Shown here piece by piece: positions 1 through 7,587 of a stretch of 57,346 bases of DNA. The stretch lies in IMG/VR virus record IMGVR_UViG_3300032297_000501, positions 1 to 57,346 of that record. One strand, given 5' to 3'. The notes beneath the pieces are model-generated. The model saw nothing but the letters and a program-made list of their open reading frames with translations, had not been told where the DNA came from and made no database searches. The position numbers and the translations under genes were made by a program. Each line of letters opens with the position of its first letter. Position 1 is the stretch's first letter. The DNA comes from a virus.

Positions 1-2
1 AT

Positions 3-1028
3 AGCGATGTACTATTTCGCCCTAAGCGAAGTACAATGGGCAGTCGTAGCGAAGTTGACCTAAAGAGAACTTATACATTTAGGAACAGCCAACAAACCTA
101 TACAGGTATTCCTATCATGGCTGCTAACATGGATGGTGTTGGTACTTTTGATATGAGTTTGGCATTGGCAAAGCAGGGCTTGTTTACTTGCTTGGCTAAG
201 AGTTATCAACCAGCTGATATTCACGAATGGCTCAATACTAGTGAATATAAAGATGACCTAGTAAAAGCTATTGCAGTTAGTACCGGCATTACTGATGTTG
301 ATAGCGAACGTATTGAAGCTACACTTAAGTTTAGTCGCAGTATCAAATATGTTTGCATCGATGTTGCCAATGGCTATAGCGAAAAGTTTCTAGACTATGT
401 AGCACGTTTTAGGGACAGGTTCCCTCACGTAACTATTATTGCAGGCAATGTAGTAACGCCCGACGTAACAGAGGAATTGATTTTACGTGGAGCAGATATT
501 ATTAAAGTGGGTATCGGCCCCGGCAGTGTTTGTACTACTCGTATTAAGACTGGCGTAGGTTACCCGCAACTCAGCGCCGTCATCGAATGCGCGGATGCTG
601 CACACGGTCTCGGTGGGCATATTATTGCCGACGGCGGATGTACTTGCCCTGGTGATGTAGCTAAGGCATTTGGTGCAGGCGCGGACTTCGTGATGCTAGG
701 AGGCATGCTTGCCGGATGCGATGAAGGCGGAGGAGAGATTGGCTCCGACGACAACACAGTTAGCTTCTACGGAATGAGTTCTACTGCGGCACAAGACAAG
801 CATGGAGGCCGCAAGAGTTACAGAGCCAGTGAAGGGCGTGTAGTTAAGATTCCTTATCGCGGCGCTGTTGCTCCTGTGGTCCAAGATATTTTAGGTGGTG
901 TGCGTAGTACGTGTACATATGTGGGTGCTAAGAGTTTGAAAGAACTTAGTAAGCGTACAACCTTTATACAGGTTAATAACGGTAAACAATTTAACACAGT
1001 ATACGAAAGTAGTACTATAGGTAGCTAA
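3..1028 (+). CDS. guaC: GMP reductase, 5' end cut by window edge
   Basis: GMP reductase converts GMP to IMP with NADPH, moving guanine nucleotides back into the common purine pool. The reading frame is open from the first base, and the residues before the first ATG (position 36) still match the family (a DVLxRPKRST-like stretch), so the true start lies upstream of the window and the ATG at 36 is internal. Visible signatures are NMDGVGTF, the catalytic-cysteine loop [50 protein letters not shown] and GGMLAG. The GMPR-specific wording of the cysteine loop and the absence of CBS domains argue against IMP dehydrogenase. nadE starts 2 bp downstream, suggesting one nucleotide/cofactor transcription unit. 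Confidence 0.93.
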   Translation, partial: SDVLFRPKRSTMGSRSEVDLKRTYTFRNSQQTYTGIPIMAANMDGVGTFDMSLALAKQGLFTCLAKSYQPADIHEWLNTSEYKDDLVKAIAVSTGITDVDSERIEATLKFSRSIKYVCIDVANGYSEKFLDYVARFRDRFPHVTIIAGNVVTPDVTEELILRGADIIKVGIGPGSVCTTRIKTGVGYPQLSAVIECADAAHGLGGHIIADGGCTCPGDVAKAFGAGADFVMLGGMLAGCDEGGGEIGSDDNTVSFYGMSSTAAQDKHGGRKSYRASEGRVVKIPYRGAVAPVVQDILGGVRSTCTYVGAKSLKELSKRTTFIQVNNGKQFNTVYESSTIGS

Positions 1029-1029
1029 T

Positions 1030-1950
1030 ATGAACACAATAGATAAAATTTTTAAGTACAATAGAAGTCCAGTTATTTCTGATTTCTTTAAAGAAAAACT
1101 AAATGAGCTAATTGGTTTTGGAACCTATCATAATGAAATTGAAAAGGTCCGTGATGGTATTGTTCAAGAGCTAATTAACTACAGAGAAAAATATAAAATT
1201 ACAAATGTAGTAATTGGCATGAGCGGAGGTCTTGATAGCGCACTAACAGCAAGTCTGTATAAGGCTGCTGGTTATCATGTTATCGGTGTTACACTGCCCA
1301 TCCATCAGAATCCAGAAGAAACTGCTCGAGGTATTGAAGCTATCAAGACATTAGGATTGGATCATGTGCATATCGACTTAACTAAAGCATATGATAACTT
1401 AGTTGGTTTCTATCAAACAGAGACTGTTGACCTCACAGACAACGATAAACCTACACTAATGCGTAAAGGTAATATCAGAGCTCGCCTACGTATGATTACG
1501 CTATATAATCTTGCAGGTAGGTATAAAGGCTTTGTTGCTAGCACTGATAACTTTAGTGAGTTAGCTGCCGGCTTTTGGACACTGCACGGTGACGTAGGTG
1601 ACGTAGCACCTATCCAAAGTTTAACTAAAAGTTGGGAAGTGCCTGCATTAGCAGAGCTACAAGGTGTACCCAATAGCACTATCTATGCAGTGCCTACAGA
1701 TGGTCTAGGTATTGCCAACGGTGATGAGGATCAGTTTGGATTTAGTTATTTAGAGTTTGACATTGCTGTGTTTACTCTTATTAAAGGATTGAGTTTAGCA
1801 AATGCCACAGAACAAGATATTAAAATTATTGAAAGTGTTAAATCTAGACTAAGAGGAACTGCATTTAAACGCTCTAATCCTTATAACTTATTTCACCCTT
1901 TGTTTGGTGCTAGATTTGACGAACTCAGGATTTTAGATGAGACGCTATAA
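1030..1950 (+). CDS. nadE: Ammonia-dependent NAD synthetase
   Basis: NadE adenylates and amidates nicotinate adenine dinucleotide to make NAD. The PP-loop SGGLDS is at residues 65-70. Further family blocks are ASTDNFSE, GFWTLHGDVGDVAPIQ and TDGLGI followed by GDEDQFG. At 306 residues it is slightly longer than the usual single-domain enzyme and has no glutaminase domain, so it should use ammonia. QueC, another PP-loop enzyme, was considered because deazaguanine genes lie elsewhere in the window, but the NadE-specific blocks exclude it. It follows guaC by one base and is followed by a late-type promoter that starts the next unit. Confidence 0.93.
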   Translation: MNTIDKIFKYNRSPVISDFFKEKLNELIGFGTYHNEIEKVRDGIVQELINYREKYKITNVVIGMSGGLDSALTASLYKAAGYHVIGVTLPIHQNPEETARGIEAIKTLGLDHVHIDLTKAYDNLVGFYQTETVDLTDNDKPTLMRKGNIRARLRMITLYNLAGRYKGFVASTDNFSELAAGFWTLHGDVGDVAPIQSLTKSWEVPALAELQGVPNSTIYAVPTDGLGIANGDEDQFGFSYLEFDIAVFTLIKGLSLANATEQDIKIIESVKSRLRGTAFKRSNPYNLFHPLFGARFDELRILDETL

Positions 1951-1956
1951 TTATCA

Positions 1957-1964
1957 TATAAATA
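1957..1964 (+). promoter_or_regulatory. T4 late-type promoter box TATAAATA
   Basis: Exact T4 late consensus TATAAATA, followed by CTG, in the 47 bp gap before the EF-hand membrane protein; an AGGAG ribosome binding site and ATG follow at 1986-1998. The same gap position holds a GATAAATA variant before several virion genes in this window. Confidence 0.7.
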
Positions 1965-1997
1965 CTGTGTGATACACATTTATAACAGGAGAATATC

Positions 1998-2333
1998 ATG
2001 GGTATTGAACTATTAATTGTTGTGGTGCTAGTTGGCACAGGTTTAGCATTCTGGTACTTTAACAGAGATGCTAAGTCAGCTGACTTAAACAACGATGGCA
2101 AGACAGATGTTAAGGATGCAGTAGTTGCTGTTGAAAACACAGTTGAAGGTCTTAAGGCCGCCGCTGATGTTAACAACGACGGCAAAGTAAATGCAGAAGA
2201 TGTTAAAGTTGTTGCAACAAAAGCTAAGGCTACTGCTAAAAAAGCAGTTAGTAAGGCTAAGGCAGCTACAGCTAAGACAGCTAAGTCAGCTAAGACAACT
2301 ACAGCTAAGACGCCAAAGTCTCCGAAGAAGTAA
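1998..2333 (+). CDS. Membrane-anchored protein with two EF-hand/dockerin-like loops and a Lys/Ala-rich tail
   Basis: Function unknown. Three parts are visible in 111 residues. A hydrophobic segment (about 2-20) would be a single membrane anchor. Two 12-residue calcium-loop motifs follow, at 29-40 (DLNNDGKTDVKD) and 57-68 (DVNNDGKVNAED), each with Asp/Asn at loop positions 1, 3, 5 and 12, as in dockerin or EF-hand repeats. The C-terminal third (about 74-111) is a low-complexity Ala/Lys/Thr tail resembling histone H1 tails. A T4-type late promoter precedes it, so it is probably made late, perhaps as a virion or envelope protein. Calcium and nucleic-acid binding are inferences. Confidence 0.8.
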   Translation: MGIELLIVVVLVGTGLAFWYFNRDAKSADLNNDGKTDVKDAVVAVENTVEGLKAAADVNNDGKVNAEDVKVVATKAKATAKKAVSKAKAATAKTAKSAKTTTAKTPKSPKK

Positions 2334-2342
2334 GTAGCTTCA

Positions 2343-3089
2343 GTGTTTTTTGCGTTTGACGTAGACGGCACGTTAACGCCGAGTAGGCAAAGAATTGACC
2401 CTGATTTTGAGCAGTGGTTCGTCAATTGGATGAGCTTTGTTCAAGAAAAGGGTCATTCTGTCCTTTTAGTCACAGGTAGTGATTACGAAAAGACTGTTGA
2501 GCAATTAGGTTCATCTATCACTGAATCTGTAGATTATTGTTGCAACTGTTTGGGTAATCATGTATTACACAAAGGCCAACTCATCGAATCTTACACATTC
2601 ACTCCTACACAGGAATTAATTAGATTTTTAGAAAATGAGCTTGCTAATAGCTCATATACTGAACGTTACGGAAATCATATTGAACACAGAGGAAGTATGA
2701 TCAACTTTAGTGTAGTTGGTCGTAACGCTGTAGGTGAACAGCGCAAACGCTACTATGATTGGGATAAGTTTAGCTGTGAGCGACTGACATTGGCAGAAAA
2801 GATTAACACACTCTTTCCCGATGTGTCTGCACAAGCAGGCGGCGAGACAGGTATAGATATTATACCTAATGGCAGAGACAAGCGTCAGGTAATCAAGTAT
2901 ACCGGAGATCATAAGGTTTGGTTCTTTGGTGATAGGTTGGACGATGGCGGCAACGACAAACCCTTAGCAGATGTACTGTTAGTATCTGGAACACATTCCG
3001 AAGCATTTCATGTAAAGTCATGGCAAGAGACTTGGGAGATGCTACAGGATATAACTATCAACGATTTAAATATTATGATGCATAAGTGA
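2343..3089 (+). CDS. Eukaryotic-type phosphomannomutase-like HAD protein
   Basis: The N-terminal HAD motif DVDGTLTPSRQ (Asp nucleophile and general acid at about 6 and 8) is followed by a GSDYEK block, a cap region with NHIEHRGSMINFSVVGR, GGETGIDIIPNGRDKRQV and FFGDRLDDGGNDKPL. These match, in order, the blocks of the eukaryote-style phosphomannomutase family (PMM1/PMM2, about 250 residues), which interconverts mannose-6- and mannose-1-phosphate. The length (248) fits. The start is GTG at 2343. A role in making sugar nucleotides for surface glycans fits the glycosyltransferases and epimerase elsewhere in the window, but plain phosphatase activity cannot be excluded. Confidence 0.8.
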   Translation: MFFAFDVDGTLTPSRQRIDPDFEQWFVNWMSFVQEKGHSVLLVTGSDYEKTVEQLGSSITESVDYCCNCLGNHVLHKGQLIESYTFTPTQELIRFLENELANSSYTERYGNHIEHRGSMINFSVVGRNAVGEQRKRYYDWDKFSCERLTLAEKINTLFPDVSAQAGGETGIDIIPNGRDKRQVIKYTGDHKVWFFGDRLDDGGNDKPLADVLLVSGTHSEAFHVKSWQETWEMLQDITINDLNIMMHK

Positions 3090-3096
3090 AAAAATA

Positions 3097-3104
3097 GATA
3101 AATA
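3097..3104 (+). promoter_or_regulatory. T4 late-type promoter box GATAAATA
   Basis: GATAAATA in the 45 bp gap ahead of the gene at 3135. This variant recurs at 18742, 25236, 25687, 31080 and 37882, mostly before virion-like genes. Confidence 0.65.
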
Positions 3105-3134
3105 CACTTATATAACTTATTTTAGGAGTTCACC

Positions 3135-3485
3135 ATGGGGACAGTTACATATCCAGCAGGCGCAACAACATGGAGCGTTGCTGATAGACAAGCACAAAAA
3201 GAATTTGCTGCAAAGCTACACAATATTGATATTGAAGATCTAGTTGTTGGTGTACACATCGGCCCAGAAGAATCAAACGGAGTAGGATTACCTGAAGACT
3301 TTGAAGGTCTTCGTCCTTTCCATAAAGTTGATAATCCTGCGGAAGGTTGGAACAATGGTGCCAAATATGTAGTGTATTTTGAAAACGATGCAGGTGAAAT
3401 ATTCAAAGCTATTAATGCTGATCCTTCAACTATTTCTGCACTATCAGAAGGCCCTGAGTTTGAGTCAGTGATTTCTTATAAGTAA
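3135..3485 (+). CDS. Small late-expressed protein, unknown function
   Basis: A 116-residue soluble protein that I do not recognise. It is acidic with moderately hydrophobic beta-like stretches, contains three tryptophans and has no signal peptide or membrane segment. A GATAAATA late box lies upstream and an AGGAG ribosome binding site about 8 bp before the ATG. By promoter class it is probably a virion component or late accessory protein. A sigma70 promoter for the next gene begins just after its stop codon. Confidence 0.75.
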   Translation: MGTVTYPAGATTWSVADRQAQKEFAAKLHNIDIEDLVVGVHIGPEESNGVGLPEDFEGLRPFHKVDNPAEGWNNGAKYVVYFENDAGEIFKAINADPSTISALSEGPEFESVISYK

Positions 3486-3488
3486 TTC

Positions 3489-3517
3489 TTGACTTTTAAC
3501 AATATAGACATTATACT
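3489..3517 (+). promoter_or_regulatory. Sigma70 promoter for the sufE-clpP unit
   Basis: TTGACT (3489-3494), 17 bp spacer, TATACT (3512-3517). The predicted +1 is near 3524 and the ATG is at 3527, leaving a leader of only a few bases and no room for a ribosome binding site. Confidence 0.75.
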
Positions 3518-3526
3518 TACTGTATT

Positions 3527-3934
3527 ATGTCGACAAATACTTTAGAAACTTATATCGAAACTATAAACGATATAAAAGATTATAGCGAATTTGTAGAGTG
3601 GGTTAACTTGCTATCTAAACAGCTAACAGTTGATCCCTCTATCAGAACACCCGAACATTTTGTCTATGGTTGCCAGGTGTCTACCTGGTTTAAGTGTTCT
3701 GTTGACGATAATAAACTTTTCTTTTCCTTTGACAGCGATTCAAATTTTGCTAAAGGGGTAGTAAAAATACTACTTGATATTATTAATGGATCAACAGCAG
3801 AAGAAATTAAAAAGTTATCATTTTATGATTTTAGACAAATTAGTCGTTACTTGCCCACAGAACGACAACGCACATTACAAATTATCTTAAATAAAGCGCA
3901 TGAACTTGCAAACACAACAGGAGAAACACAATGA
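3527..3934 (+). CDS. sufE: SufE-like sulfur-acceptor protein for Fe-S assembly
   Basis: SufE takes persulfide sulfur from a cysteine desulfurase (SufS or CsdA) and passes it to the Fe-S scaffold. The key GCQ-x-x-x-W motif is present as GCQVSTW, placing the reactive cysteine at residue 49, close to the known position in the bacterial protein; length (135) is also typical. The flanking pattern (TPEHFVYGC before; [21 protein letters not shown] after) follows the SufE fold. No cysteine desulfurase is seen in the window, so it would work with the host's. It is near-leaderless and overlaps clpP by 4 bp, with an A-type Fe-S carrier two genes further on. Confidence 0.85.
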   Translation: MSTNTLETYIETINDIKDYSEFVEWVNLLSKQLTVDPSIRTPEHFVYGCQVSTWFKCSVDDNKLFFSFDSDSNFAKGVVKILLDIINGSTAEEIKKLSFYDFRQISRYLPTERQRTLQIILNKAHELANTTGETQ

Positions 3935-4518
3935 ACTTTGTACCATTCGTAATTGAAAAAACCAGCCAAGGCGAGCGCAGTTATGACATTTATAGTCGCT
4001 TACTCAAGGAACGCATTGTGTTTCTCAACGGCGAAGTTAACGACGCAGTTAGCAACAGCATTTGTGCTCAGCTGCTATTCCTTGAAGCAGAAGATCCTGA
4101 TGCAGACATCAGCTTCTATATTAATAGTCCGGGTGGTGTAGTTACTGCTGGTATGGCTATGTACGATACTATGCAGTACATCAAACCTGATATCAGTACT
4201 ATTGTTATGGGCCAAGCATGTAGTATGGGGTCACTGCTAGCGCAAGCTGGTACAGCAGGCAAGCGTAAGATGTTGCCAAATGCCCGGCATATGATTCACC
4301 AGCCCAGCGGCGGCGCAGGTGGTCAAGCCACAGACATGGAAATCCAAGTACGCGAAATCCTTGTCATGAAGAAGAACCTCACAGAGATTTATGTAAAGCA
4401 TAATAGCCGCGGCAAGACATTTGAGGACCTTAGCCGAGACATGGAGCGTGACTATTTTATGAGTGCAAACGAAGCATTAGCATACGGCCTAGTGGACGAA
4501 ATTATTGCCGGCCGATAA
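3931..4518 (+). CDS. clpP: ClpP-like protease subunit
   Basis: Proteolytic subunit of the ATP-dependent Clp protease, a barrel-shaped serine protease. The triad is readable: Ser98 in GQACSMGS, His123 in [10 protein letters not shown] and Asp174 in MERDYFMSA. The INSPGG oxyanion-region motif and the C-terminal YGLVDEI are also present. At 195 residues it is a full-length mature-type ClpP. The ATG overlaps the sufE stop. The window also encodes a ClpA-type unfoldase (22380-24584) carrying an IGF docking loop, so a complete phage ClpAP is plausible. T4-type prohead proteases have a different fold, so this is not that enzyme. Confidence 0.93.
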   Translation: MNFVPFVIEKTSQGERSYDIYSRLLKERIVFLNGEVNDAVSNSICAQLLFLEAEDPDADISFYINSPGGVVTAGMAMYDTMQYIKPDISTIVMGQACSMGSLLAQAGTAGKRKMLPNARHMIHQPSGGAGGQATDMEIQVREILVMKKNLTEIYVKHNSRGKTFEDLSRDMERDYFMSANEALAYGLVDEIIAGR

Positions 4519-4540
4519 AGGTTTATAGTTAAATAGTGTT

Positions 4541-4906
4541 ATGCAAATAGAAAAACATTCACCTAACAAAGAGCTAATTACATTTACGGAATCAGCGCAA
4601 GAACATTTTAAACAAGTTGCTGGGTCTGCAAATGCATTAGGCGTCCGTCTTGCATTAGGCGGCGGCGGCTGTGCAGGATTTAGTTACAAATGGGAATTAA
4701 TCAAAACACCGAGTGAAATCGATGCAAGTGATTATTCTCAAGCCTATGATGGTTGGACATTCTGGTTAGACAAAACTTCTGAGCTGTATCTTATCGGTAG
4801 TACGGTAGATAAGAAAGTAGACATTTCTGGTAGTGTAATCGATATTCAATCTCCTCTCGCAGCCAGCAGTTGTGGATGTGGCGAAAGTGTTAACTTTAAA
4901 ATCTGA
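4541..4906 (+). CDS. A-type Fe-S carrier (IscA/SufA/ErpA, HesB family)
   Basis: A-type carriers bind an Fe-S cluster between subunits and deliver it to target proteins. The three conserved cysteines are Cys44 (GGGGCAGFSY) and Cys111/Cys113 (SSCGCGESV), in the canonical C...CxC arrangement near the C-terminus, within the usual length of about 110-120 residues. It lies just downstream of sufE-clpP, so this carrier, SufE and the Nfu-like protein at 21214 would make a partial Fe-S assembly set. A weak GTTAAATA box lies 5 bp before the ATG. The 3' end overlaps the next start by one base (TGATG). Confidence 0.9.
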   Translation: MQIEKHSPNKELITFTESAQEHFKQVAGSANALGVRLALGGGGCAGFSYKWELIKTPSEIDASDYSQAYDGWTFWLDKTSELYLIGSTVDKKVDISGSVIDIQSPLAASSCGCGESVNFKI

Positions 4907-5748
4907 TGTCAAATTTTAGCTTTATCGAATACAGTTTCGACCCATACGAAAGTAATCCAGAAGATATATATTCGTCCTTAAATAGGTTAGGTTTTGTTCA
5001 ACGTAATGTTCACACATCTAATGAATCTAGTATGTGGATACAGAATCAATGCATTGTTTTGCTGAGAGAAACTTCTCTTGTTGATACACCTAAGATAACC
5101 GGCTTAGGTTTAGTAATTGACGAGTCTATTGCTGACAATGATTTTTATTTTGAAGACCAATGTGGTATGTTAGTAGCACATGATCCAAATGGTTTTAGAA
5201 TATTAGCAATGCCTGAAAAAAGTTTAACTAAGATGATAACTCACGGTTATAGAGTTGTTGATCGAAAACAATACGAAACAACCGGGATAGAATATTTTAG
5301 TGGTATAGTTTATAATACCAAAGATTCAAAAATTATAAACTTTTATGAAAACTTAGGTTTTCGTTATACAAAAAATTCTGATCGATATGACACACTTATG
5401 TCAAAGAATAACAGATTTACCCTCCTTCTAAATAAAACAGATGATTCTAATTCTGTTGATATTCTATACGCTGATACAAATGATGTGTTTAAAACAACTA
5501 GTCATTATACAGTTGCAGGGTTTGACTCTAAAGAATATACAATTGACAAAGACAATTTAACTTTTGGCTCTAAACTTAATCATAAAATTATTGGTTATAA
5601 CTGTCTTGCTAAAGGTAACCGAGAAAGTTATACAATTGAAAATAGTGTTAGGCAACCGTTGCCTAGTTTTGATTTAATATTTAGAACTAGAAAGCAATAC
5701 CTACATATTGAAGAAGAAATTGTAGAGACGCACTATGCAACAGCGTAG
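4906..5748 (+). CDS. Unknown protein with weak glyoxalase/VOC-like features
   Basis: A 280-residue soluble protein. A block near residue 150 (a SKIINFYENLGFRYTKN-type stretch) looks like the start of a vicinal-oxygen-chelate (glyoxalase/dioxygenase) module, and an earlier SLNRLGFVQRN stretch could begin a first module, giving a possible two-module fold. Metal ligands cannot be assigned with confidence. Codon choice is more AT-rich than in clpP. The start is coupled to the stop of the Fe-S carrier (TGATG). The next gene overlaps it by 14 bp, beginning a run of four uncharacterised genes. Confidence 0.7.
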   Translation: MSNFSFIEYSFDPYESNPEDIYSSLNRLGFVQRNVHTSNESSMWIQNQCIVLLRETSLVDTPKITGLGLVIDESIADNDFYFEDQCGMLVAHDPNGFRILAMPEKSLTKMITHGYRVVDRKQYETTGIEYFSGIVYNTKDSKIINFYENLGFRYTKNSDRYDTLMSKNNRFTLLLNKTDDSNSVDILYADTNDVFKTTSHYTVAGFDSKEYTIDKDNLTFGSKLNHKIIGYNCLAKGNRESYTIENSVRQPLPSFDLIFRTRKQYLHIEEEIVETHYATA

Positions 5749-6052
5749 CAGAATTTATTCCGAAATATTCCCCGACGAGTTAATGCTCGAAGCATTCGGC
5801 ACCATAATGCCTACTCAAGCAGCTAAGAATGAATATTTTTTTAATCATTGGATGATTTGGAAAGAACATGAACTCAAAGCTACTTCAAATGTTACTCCCA
5901 ATGTTTTTAAAAAATCTGTAAAGGAAAAATGTAATCAAATCGGATTAAGAGAATTTTGGGATTATCAAACTCGAGGTTTTTCAATTAGATTTAAAGATGC
6001 GGAACTATTAGCATTTTTTAGAATATCAGTAGGCGACCAATGGACTATATAG
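5735..6052 (+). CDS. Unknown protein
   Basis: 105 residues, rich in Phe/Trp and Lys, no membrane segment or recognisable motif. It overlaps the preceding gene by 14 bp and the following gene by 13 bp, so it is translationally coupled within the 4906-7085 cluster. I do not recognise it. Confidence 0.7.
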   Translation: MQQRSRIYSEIFPDELMLEAFGTIMPTQAAKNEYFFNHWMIWKEHELKATSNVTPNVFKKSVKEKCNQIGLREFWDYQTRGFSIRFKDAELLAFFRISVGDQWTI

Positions 6053-6348
6053 CAAACTTGTACAATCTTAGTGACGATAAGTTATCTCACGAAATAATGA
6101 ATCTCTATAAGAAACTTTCTAAAGTCAATAGCATATCTCCTATCTACGGACAGATTTTAGAAATGATTAATACAGCAGAAGCAGTTAGGCAGGAAAGAAT
6201 GCTTTCTTCAAAATTTTCAGCTGAAGATAAAATTGACAGTGTTATTGAAATTGGGTCAGTTGAATCTGTAGTATATACTCCTATATACTCACAAGAAGAA
6301 TTTTTAGAAGTTGTAGCTAAAATGTATTTAGATAAAGGTAAACAATGA
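6040..6348 (+). CDS. Unknown small helical protein
   Basis: 102 residues with alternating Leu/Ile and charged positions suggesting a mainly alpha-helical protein; no catalytic motif seen. It overlaps both neighbours (13 bp upstream; ATG/TGA overlap downstream). Product unknown; the conserved tight packing supports that it is real. Confidence 0.68.
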   Translation: MDYIANLYNLSDDKLSHEIMNLYKKLSKVNSISPIYGQILEMINTAEAVRQERMLSSKFSAEDKIDSVIEIGSVESVVYTPIYSQEEFLEVVAKMYLDKGKQ

Positions 6349-7085
6349 TGAGAAGTCTATCGTTAGAAAAATCTAGTAATATCAAGTTAATTGTACTAGA
6401 AAACAAACGTTTCGTTGTTAGACATTACGAAATTAGTTTTTCGATGCTAACGAGAGTTGGTGAAGATCAAAAGGAAATGAGTGAATTGCATCTAGAGCAA
6501 AATATTAGTTTTGCTAAAGTGATGTGCTTTGTTGATGTAATACTCAACGACAGTATTGTTATTACCGCAGATAGCTTACCCCACTACGAAAAAACTTTGT
6601 GCGAATTTTCAAACAATTATGTTTTAATTCCTGATACAGAGGATTCATCGATCATCAATGTACTGACCTCAAAGTTTAATGCTATTGTTGGTGATAACAC
6701 TGAAGTTAATTCTGTTACATTGGTAGACCTAGATGATCAGTTAAAGTACCGGTTAGATTTGTTTGAAGATGATGAAGAAGAGGACAACGATATTATTAAT
6801 ATCAAGGAGTGGTTAGGTGAGTTTGCACTTAATGATGTTCCTTGGTGGCAGAGAGGTGACATCACTACTTGGGATGGTGTAGCTAAGAATCAAGAAGAAT
6901 TTGACGCAATTAAAAATATTACATCTGACGACGAACACGTATCTATATTTGACGATATCGAAGAAAGTATTAGAACTTTGTATAAATCTACACAGCAGAA
7001 AAATGTAGAAGCAGAAGCAGATGTAATTGAAGTAGATTTTCAAACCGAAACTAAAAAGAAAAAATGGAAACCAAAATTGGTTTGA
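6345..7085 (+). CDS. Unknown acidic protein with basic C-terminus
   Basis: 246 residues. The central part (about 140-150) is a run of Asp/Glu (DLFEDDEEEDND) and the last residues are a Lys-rich patch (TKKKKWKPK), so the molecule is strongly charge-polarised. No enzymatic motif is visible. It could be a DNA- or RNA-polymerase-binding accessory protein, but that is only a guess from charge distribution. The start is either ATG 6345 or ATG 6348. Its stop codon abuts the -35 box of the next promoter. Confidence 0.68.
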   Translation: MMRSLSLEKSSNIKLIVLENKRFVVRHYEISFSMLTRVGEDQKEMSELHLEQNISFAKVMCFVDVILNDSIVITADSLPHYEKTLCEFSNNYVLIPDTEDSSIINVLTSKFNAIVGDNTEVNSVTLVDLDDQLKYRLDLFEDDEEEDNDIINIKEWLGEFALNDVPWWQRGDITTWDGVAKNQEEFDAIKNITSDDEHVSIFDDIEESIRTLYKSTQQKNVEAEADVIEVDFQTETKKKKWKPKLV

Positions 7086-7114
7086 TTGACATAGTAGATA
7101 AAGTGTGTTATAGT
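7086..7114 (+). promoter_or_regulatory. Consensus sigma70 promoter giving a leaderless mRNA
   Basis: TTGACA (7086-7091), 17 bp spacer, TATAGT (7109-7114). The predicted +1 falls at about 7121 and the ATG is at 7122, so the transcript would have essentially no 5' leader. Confidence 0.8.
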
Positions 7115-7121
7115 TTAGACT

Positions 7122-7580
7122 ATGAATATAATTAAAGCAACTGAGTTAGATGGAATCGAGCTACTGTATAATAATAAGCAGATTGCAGGGATTCCTTTTG
7201 ATAACATTGCCCAATTTAATCAGTATGCAGATTTATTAGAAATTGAGAAATTAGTTGACTCAGTTGAGTATAGTAAAGATTTTAATATACCACAGAGGTA
7301 CAAAGAACTAGATGTAGAGGGTTTCTTAACCAGCATTGTAGAGGATGCTGACTCTAGTAGACGAGCGAGAGTATCCGAAGAGCTTGAGATGTTTCGTGCC
7401 AGGAACCTATTTCCAGTATTACAATTACTGATATATATTGTAGACACCATGCGTAAATATAATCTTGTTTGGGGTGTGGGTCGAGGCAGTAGCGTAGCCA
7501 GTTACTGTTTATACTTAATAGGTGTACATAAAATTGACAGCGTTAAGTATAATTTAGATATTCGCGAATTTTTAAAATGA
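7122..7580 (+). CDS. DnaE-like fragment (polymerase III alpha GRGS motif protein)
   Basis: The C-terminal 40 residues (WGVGRGSSVASYCLYLIGV followed by KIDSVKYNLDIREFL) match the GPGRGSSAGSLVxYLLGIT...IDPxxYxLLFERFL block that opens the polymerase core of bacterial DNA polymerase III alpha. The protein is only 152 residues, lacks the PHP domain, and ends before the catalytic aspartates, so it cannot be a polymerase. It may imitate DnaE to bind the host clamp, primer-template or another replisome part; this is inference. It is expressed from its own consensus promoter with a leaderless start. Confidence 0.75.
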   Translation: MNIIKATELDGIELLYNNKQIAGIPFDNIAQFNQYADLLEIEKLVDSVEYSKDFNIPQRYKELDVEGFLTSIVEDADSSRRARVSEELEMFRARNLFPVLQLLIYIVDTMRKYNLVWGVGRGSSVASYCLYLIGVHKIDSVKYNLDIREFLK

Positions 7581-7587
7581 GGAAAGT

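Noticed and set aside
3-1028. IMP dehydrogenase
   Set aside because: No CBS domains, and the cysteine-loop and downstream blocks match GMP reductase.
1030-1950. QueC, which would complete the deazaguanine pathway
   Set aside because: The PP-loop protein has NadE-specific blocks (STDNFSE, GDVGDVAPIQ, GDEDQFG) and no QueC zinc cysteines.
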